Shown here one piece after another: positions 60,236 through 64,000 of a stretch of 64,000 nucleotides of DNA (within the stretch, counting starts at the first letter, position 1; the number at the start of each line of letters is the position of its first letter). The stretch is from Micromonospora pisi (GTDB lineage Bacteria; Actinomycetota; Actinomycetes; Mycobacteriales; Micromonosporaceae): positions 8,308,001 through 8,372,000 of the forward strand of contig NZ_RBKT01000001.1 in assembly GCF_003633685.1 (NCBI RefSeq). The letters run 5' to 3'. Under the pieces are notes generated by a model. It was given only the letters and a program-made list of their open reading frames with translations, did not search any database and was not told the origin of the DNA. Position numbers and translations under genes: made by a program.

Positions 60236-63200
60236 TCAGATCGCCGACCAGCGGGTGCCGACAAGCGACATCCAGAAGTCCGTCGTGGCGGGCGTGCGTG
60301 CCCACAGCGGCGAGTGGACGTCGGCTTTGCGTAGCACGCTCTGGACGTACGTGGTGCAGTTGTTGGTGAGGTAGGAGTACGGGGGGATTTGCGGTTCCAC
60401 CGCCGCGCTGTCGGCAATCATCGCCAGGGCGTAGTCCTCGGCCCTGCCGGCGTTCTCGGCCGGCACCCCGATCCTTCGCCACGTACCGGCCAGAAGATCT
60501 CCGGCTTTGTAGACCCCAGCCTCCGTCCCGCGCGGGTGGAGCAGCTCGCTCAGCTCGGGCGCTTTGCCGGGTCGCTGCGTCGCGACCCTGAGGTGTCCCC
60601 AGATCATGGTCGGCCGCTTCTTGTTCGCCCGGACGAACAGCTCTCCCCTCGCGTCCGCTGGCGTGCGGCGTCCGGCGCGCAGCGTCAGGCTCGTGCGCAG
60701 CATCGGACCTCGGCCGAGCACGCCACCGACGACGCCGCCCGCCGCACCGCCCACCGCTCCCAGCCCGGCCGCGAGGCCACCGCCTTCGAGGAAGTCGCCA
60801 CCGTGGTAGGCGTTGAGCGACCCGTTGCTGACGAACCCGTCGAGCGCACCGAGTCCCACCCCGATGAACGTCTCGATACCCAGTGCCATCCCCACTCCGA
60901 TGGGCAGCGCCGCGGCGACGAACCCGAGTCCGGCCGCGGCCATGCCGAAGGCGGCACCCAGGCCGACCGAGATGCCCCACTCCGTCTTGTCAAAGGGCCG
61001 GTTGGAGTAGTCGGCATGGCCGAACCCGTAGGCGGCGCTGGCGATTCCGGCGCCGATGAGTCCACCACCGACCACCCCGGCGAGGATCACGAGCGGGGCG
61101 GCGGCGCCGGCTGTCAGCACGGTGAGCGCCACGCCTCCCAGGAAAGCCGCGACGCCGCCGACGATCGCCCCGAACGCCGGCCAGGAGAACGCCCCGCTGG
61201 GGTCGTACCGGTTGACCGGATCGCAGCCGGCGTACAGGTACGGGCTCGGGTACTGGGCGGCGGGGTCGGTGCTCAGGAACCGTCCGGTGCCTGGGTCGTA
61301 GACGCGCTGCGGAAACAGGTACAGGCCGGTGACCGGGTCGCGTTCGACACCGGTGAACAGGTACGGGTACCTGCTGGTGGCGCCACGGTCCAACGGCGTG
61401 CCCAGAAAGCCGCCGTACGGCAGGTAACTGAAGGCGCCAGCGAGCCCGGCTGCGTCATAGAGGCCGCGGGTGGAGCCGAGCCGGCCACGAAGGACGTAGA
61501 GGGTGCCGGCGGGGGACCAGACGGCGATGGTGCCGCCCGGCCCCGGGATCAGATAGCCGACCCGCTGCTCGCCTGCGGTGTCGACGTGGTGCAGGGCGAG
61601 TGGTGCGGTGTTCGTGCCGGGCAGGTAGAGCCGCTGACCGTCGGGACCGGCCCGGAACAGCAGCGTGCCCTCGGCGTCGCGCTCCAGTCGTAGCTGCCCG
61701 GCGGCGCCGCGCAGACTCTCGGGAAGCCCGGAGATCGGCCCGTAGCGCAGGTCCCGGACGCCTGCCGGCGGCGCCTCGGTGACCTGCCCGTCGGGGTCGT
61801 AGACCAGCGGATCGTGCTCGACGCCGTCGTCGACGACCAACAGCCGGTTGGTGCCGTCGCGGTAGCGGAACCGCTGCCCGGCCGCGCCGACAGTACGTGC
61901 CGTCACGTTGCCGTTGGCGTCGTAGGTCAGCCCGCTGACGCCGTACTCCTCGTCGACGCTGTTCTCCGCCACGGTGAGCCGGCCCAGGCAGTCGTAGCCG
62001 TACCGGTAGTGGAAGTCGGCCACGAACCCGTCCTGGGTCACTCCGGTGAAGCGGCTGGTGACGCGGGCTGCCCGGCCGTCGTGGTAGCCGGCGTCGTCGT
62101 GGCCGCCGCTGGTGTAGTCGGTGGTTTCGGTGAGGTAGCGGTCGCTGACCGAGGCCAGCCAGCCGGGCGGGGTGTACTGGTAGGTGCGGCTGAGCTCCGC
62201 GGGGTCGCCGGGCGCCAGCACCTCGCGGACCAGGGCCCCACTCCCGTGGTAGGCGAAGCGTGCCAGTTCGGTGGTTTGCCCGTCGTGTTCGCCGGTGACC
62301 GCCACGATCTCGTTGAAGCCGTCGGCTGCGAGTCGGGCGGTGAAGGCGTCCGCCGCGAGTTGGGCGTCGTAGGTGACGTCGGTGACCGCGCCGGTGGCGT
62401 CGTAGCCGAATGCCACCGTGTGTGGTGCCCCGTCGGCATAGGCGGCGAGGCTGACGGTGCGGGAGGAGACCAGGCCGAGGTCGTTGTAGGCGTACGTGGT
62501 GCGGGTGACGGGCGTGTCGCCGACGGCGGGGCCGGAGCAGGTCTGCCAGAGCCGACCGTACAACTGCGGGTTGCCGCCGTCGCCGTCGTAGCGGTAACGG
62601 GTCAGCCAGGTGCCCGGTGCTGGCAGCCAGGTCGGGTCGTCGGCGTGGCGTTGCAACTCCTGCCGGTTCCACACGACGGCGCAGGTGCCCGTCTCGATCA
62701 GCCGGCCGAGATTGTCGTAGCGCCGGTAGCACAGGCATCCCTGCGCGGCGTTGCGTGGGCTCTGGCTGAACCGCAGCCGCCCCAAGGTGTCGTATACGTA
62801 GTAGGCGGTGCCGTCGAGGTCGGGTCCGCTGATCGCGACCGGGTTGCCGAGAAAGTCGTAGTCGGTGTGCTCGACGAAGTTGTCCCGGTCGCTCACCCGC
62901 GCGTCGACCACGTTCGGCTGCTGGCGGCGGACCAGGTTGCCGTACGGGTCGTAGAAGTTCCGGACCAGGGAGAAGGTGCCCGCCGCGCCGGCCAGGTCGC
63001 CGCCGACCGCTGCCACGGACCGGCCGAGCCGGTCGGTCCAGGTGCTCGCCGTACGCCCGTCCGGGTCGACACTGACGGTCACCTGGTACTGGCCGGCAGG
63101 CAGGTCGGACAGGAGTGGTTCGCAGGTGTTGACCCGGTATTCGGTACGGGTGGTGTGCCGTTGCCCGACCGGTTCGCGGGTGTCGACGGCGAACGCCCTC

Positions 63201-64000
63201 CCCGGCAGCCCCGCCTCGACCGGACGCCCCAGTGGGGAGGCCTCGAAGACGGTCCGGGAGAACGGGTACCCCTCATCGTCGGGGTAGGCGCGGGTCAGTT
63301 CACAGTCGCCCATCGCACCCGTCCGCGGATCGAGCGACGTGACCAGCCCCGGCCGATAGCCGACCGGCTCGCCGTCGAGCTCGACCGCCTTGGTGGAGAA
63401 GATCTCCCGTCCCGTCTGGTCGTAGCCGGTCGCGGAGACCCGGATACGGGTGTCGGCGACGCGTTGCAGCTCTCGGGGGCGACCGGCGTTGTCGGTCCAG
63501 GAGACGCCGACCAGCGGATCGGTGCCGACCGCGATCCAGCGCAGGGCCAGGGCGCCGTCGGCGGCGAGTTCCACCGGCCCGGAGAAGCCGTCCTCGTTGA
63601 TGTGCTGGAGCGTGAGTCCGCCGTCGACCCACCACAGCACGCGGTGGGGCCAGACGAGCAGCAGCAGGTCCGTCCCGGCCGGGCCGGTGGACGAGGTGAC
63701 CTGGCCGCCGTCCGGTTGATGCAGTGACCAGCACCGCTGCGCCCAACGGACCGACCAGCCCCCGCCGAACGACAACCGAGGCGTCGTTGCCGAGTCGGCG
63801 GCGAGGCCGAACCGGATCGCGTGGCTGCCCGTGAGCGGCTCGCGCAGGGTCAGCGTGCCGGTGTCGGCTCCTTCGTGGCAGAGCCGGCCCGGGGTCTGTC
63901 GCCAACCGGCGCTCGGCTGCCACCGCGCCTGCCACTGCCCGCCCTGACGGAAGTCGGTGTAGCTGCCCGGCTGCCGGAAGGCGACCATCAGCGAGCCGTT
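60236..64000 (-). CDS. RHS-repeat protein with C-terminal candidate toxin (5' end beyond window)
   Basis: At least 1254 residues are encoded, and the frame is open to the window edge, so the N-terminus is missing. It contains many YD/RHS repeats (for example YDFLGNPV, YDTLGRLRF, YDNLGRLI). The RHS core motif YLYAGCDPVNRYDPSG lies near residue 916, counted from the in-frame ATG at 63988. A long Gly/Ala-rich hydrophobic segment follows (about 935-1085). The C-terminal 150 residues hold IWGHLRV (His1132) and LTNNCTTYV (Cys1211). The His-before-Cys order and the NNC motif fit a permuted NlpC/papain-like fold. No immunity gene follows; instead three tail-collar genes do. RHS shells typically enclose and release such C-terminal toxins. 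Confidence 0.85.
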   Translation of the reverse strand, partial: NGSLMVAFRQPGSYTDFRQGGQWQARWQPSAGWRQTPGRLCHEGADTGTLTLREPLTGSHAIRFGLAADSATTPRLSFGGGWSVRWAQRCWSLHQPDGGQVTSSTGPAGTDLLLLVWPHRVLWWVDGGLTLQHINEDGFSGPVELAADGALALRWIAVGTDPLVGVSWTDNAGRPRELQRVADTRIRVSATGYDQTGREIFSTKAVELDGEPVGYRPGLVTSLDPRTGAMGDCELTRAYPDDEGYPFSRTVFEASPLGRPVEAGLPGRAFAVDTREPVGQRHTTRTEYRVNTCEPLLSDLPAGQYQVTVSVDPDGRTASTWTDRLGRSVAAVGGDLAGAAGTFSLVRNFYDPYGNLVRRQQPNVVDARVSDRDNFVEHTDYDFLGNPVAISGPDLDGTAYYVYDTLGRLRFSQSPRNAAQGCLCYRRYDNLGRLIETGTCAVVWNRQELQRHADDPTWLPAPGTWLTRYRYDGDGGNPQLYGRLWQTCSGPAVGDTPVTRTTYAYNDLGLVSSRTVSLAAYADGAPHTVAFGYDATGAVTDVTYDAQLAADAFTARLAADGFNEIVAVTGEHDGQTTELARFAYHGSGALVREVLAPGDPAELSRTYQYTPPGWLASVSDRYLTETTDYTSGGHDDAGYHDGRAARVTSRFTGVTQDGFVADFHYRYGYDCLGRLTVAENSVDEEYGVSGLTYDANGNVTARTVGAAGQRFRYRDGTNRLLVVDDGVEHDPLVYDPDGQVTEAPPAGVRDLRYGPISGLPESLRGAAGQLRLERDAEGTLLFRAGPDGQRLYLPGTNTAPLALHHVDTAGEQRVGYLIPGPGGTIAVWSPAGTLYVLRGRLGSTRGLYDAAGLAGAFSYLPYGGFLGTPLDRGATSRYPYLFTGVERDPVTGLYLFPQRVYDPGTGRFLSTDPAAQYPSPYLYAGCDPVNRYDPSGAFSWPAFGAIVGGVAAFLGGVALTVLTAGAAAPLVILAGVVGGGLIGAGIASAAYGFGHADYSNRPFDKTEWGISVGLGAAFGMAAAGLGFVAAALPIGVGMALGIETFIGVGLGALDGFVSNGSLNAYHGGDFLEGGGLAAGLGAVGGAAGGVVGGVLGRGPMLRTSLTLRAGRRTPADARGELFVRANKKRPTMIWGHLRVATQRPGKAPELSELLHPRGTEAGVYKAGDLLAGTWRRIGVPAENAGRAEDYALAMIADSAAVEPQIPPYSYLTNNCTTYVQSVLRKADVHSPLWARTPATTDFWMSLVGTRWSAI

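Noticed and set aside
1-64000. CRISPR arrays, rRNA and tRNA genes
   Set aside because: No regularly spaced direct repeats, no ribosomal sequence and no cloverleaf with a recognisable anticodon arm were noticed by eye. A tRNA search program would be needed to exclude tRNAs fully.

Overview
The window is high-GC actinobacterial DNA with many GTG starts, tight ATGA/GTGA gene overlaps, Tat signals, CBM2-linked secreted enzymes and a Pls/PosA-like NRPS. Overall it suggests a filamentous soil or plant-associated actinomycete, most likely of the Micromonosporaceae; this is inferred from gene content, not from a marker gene. No rRNA, tRNA or CRISPR was seen.

Left edge to 6.8 kb: the end of an integrated element carrying a large serine recombinase abuts a mannitol-type PTS gene (EIIC) whose 5' part is missing. 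The rest of that operon is intact: EIIB, EIIA, a zinc dehydrogenase, HPr and Enzyme I. An O-methyltransferase follows.

7-24 kb: an unknown protein, then secreted plant-cell-wall proteins (glucuronoyl-esterase-like CE15 with CBM2; bacterial expansin), a leaderless membrane protein with a 14-bp-armed palindrome over its start codon, MOSC and GNAT proteins, a decayed IS701 element with its CTAG duplication, a sortase-type IPT/TIG surface protein, and a Pls-like NRPS overlapping an M1 metallopeptidase.

23-42 kb: a mosaic of PhoD, a phosphodiester glycosidase/metallophosphoesterase fusion, TetR-controlled oxidoreductase loci, ThuA plus Gfo/Idh/MocA sugar genes, an aldo/keto reductase, a ricin-type lectin and a PhoX-like protein. 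Between them lie decayed genes (SDR fragment, RibD/DHFR remnant, ISAs1, IS5 and ISL3 pieces).

42-57 kb: a four-gene ABC exporter locus (two very large FtsX-type permeases and two ATPases, one with an AbrB-like tail), an ECF sigma factor with a SnoaL-like domain, a decayed IS5 transposase, an overlapping pair of solute-binding and VWA proteins, and a LuxR/NB-ARC regulator.

57-64 kb: a RibD-type reductase, a DUF1801 protein, and a leftward operon of an RHS-repeat protein (cut by the window edge) followed by three paralogous phage tail-collar proteins. Each collar protein has two HxH metal-binding motifs. The RHS protein ends in a hydrophobic segment and a domain with NNC and GH motifs that may be a papain/NlpC-like toxin. 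This operon is the best candidate for an undescribed system.
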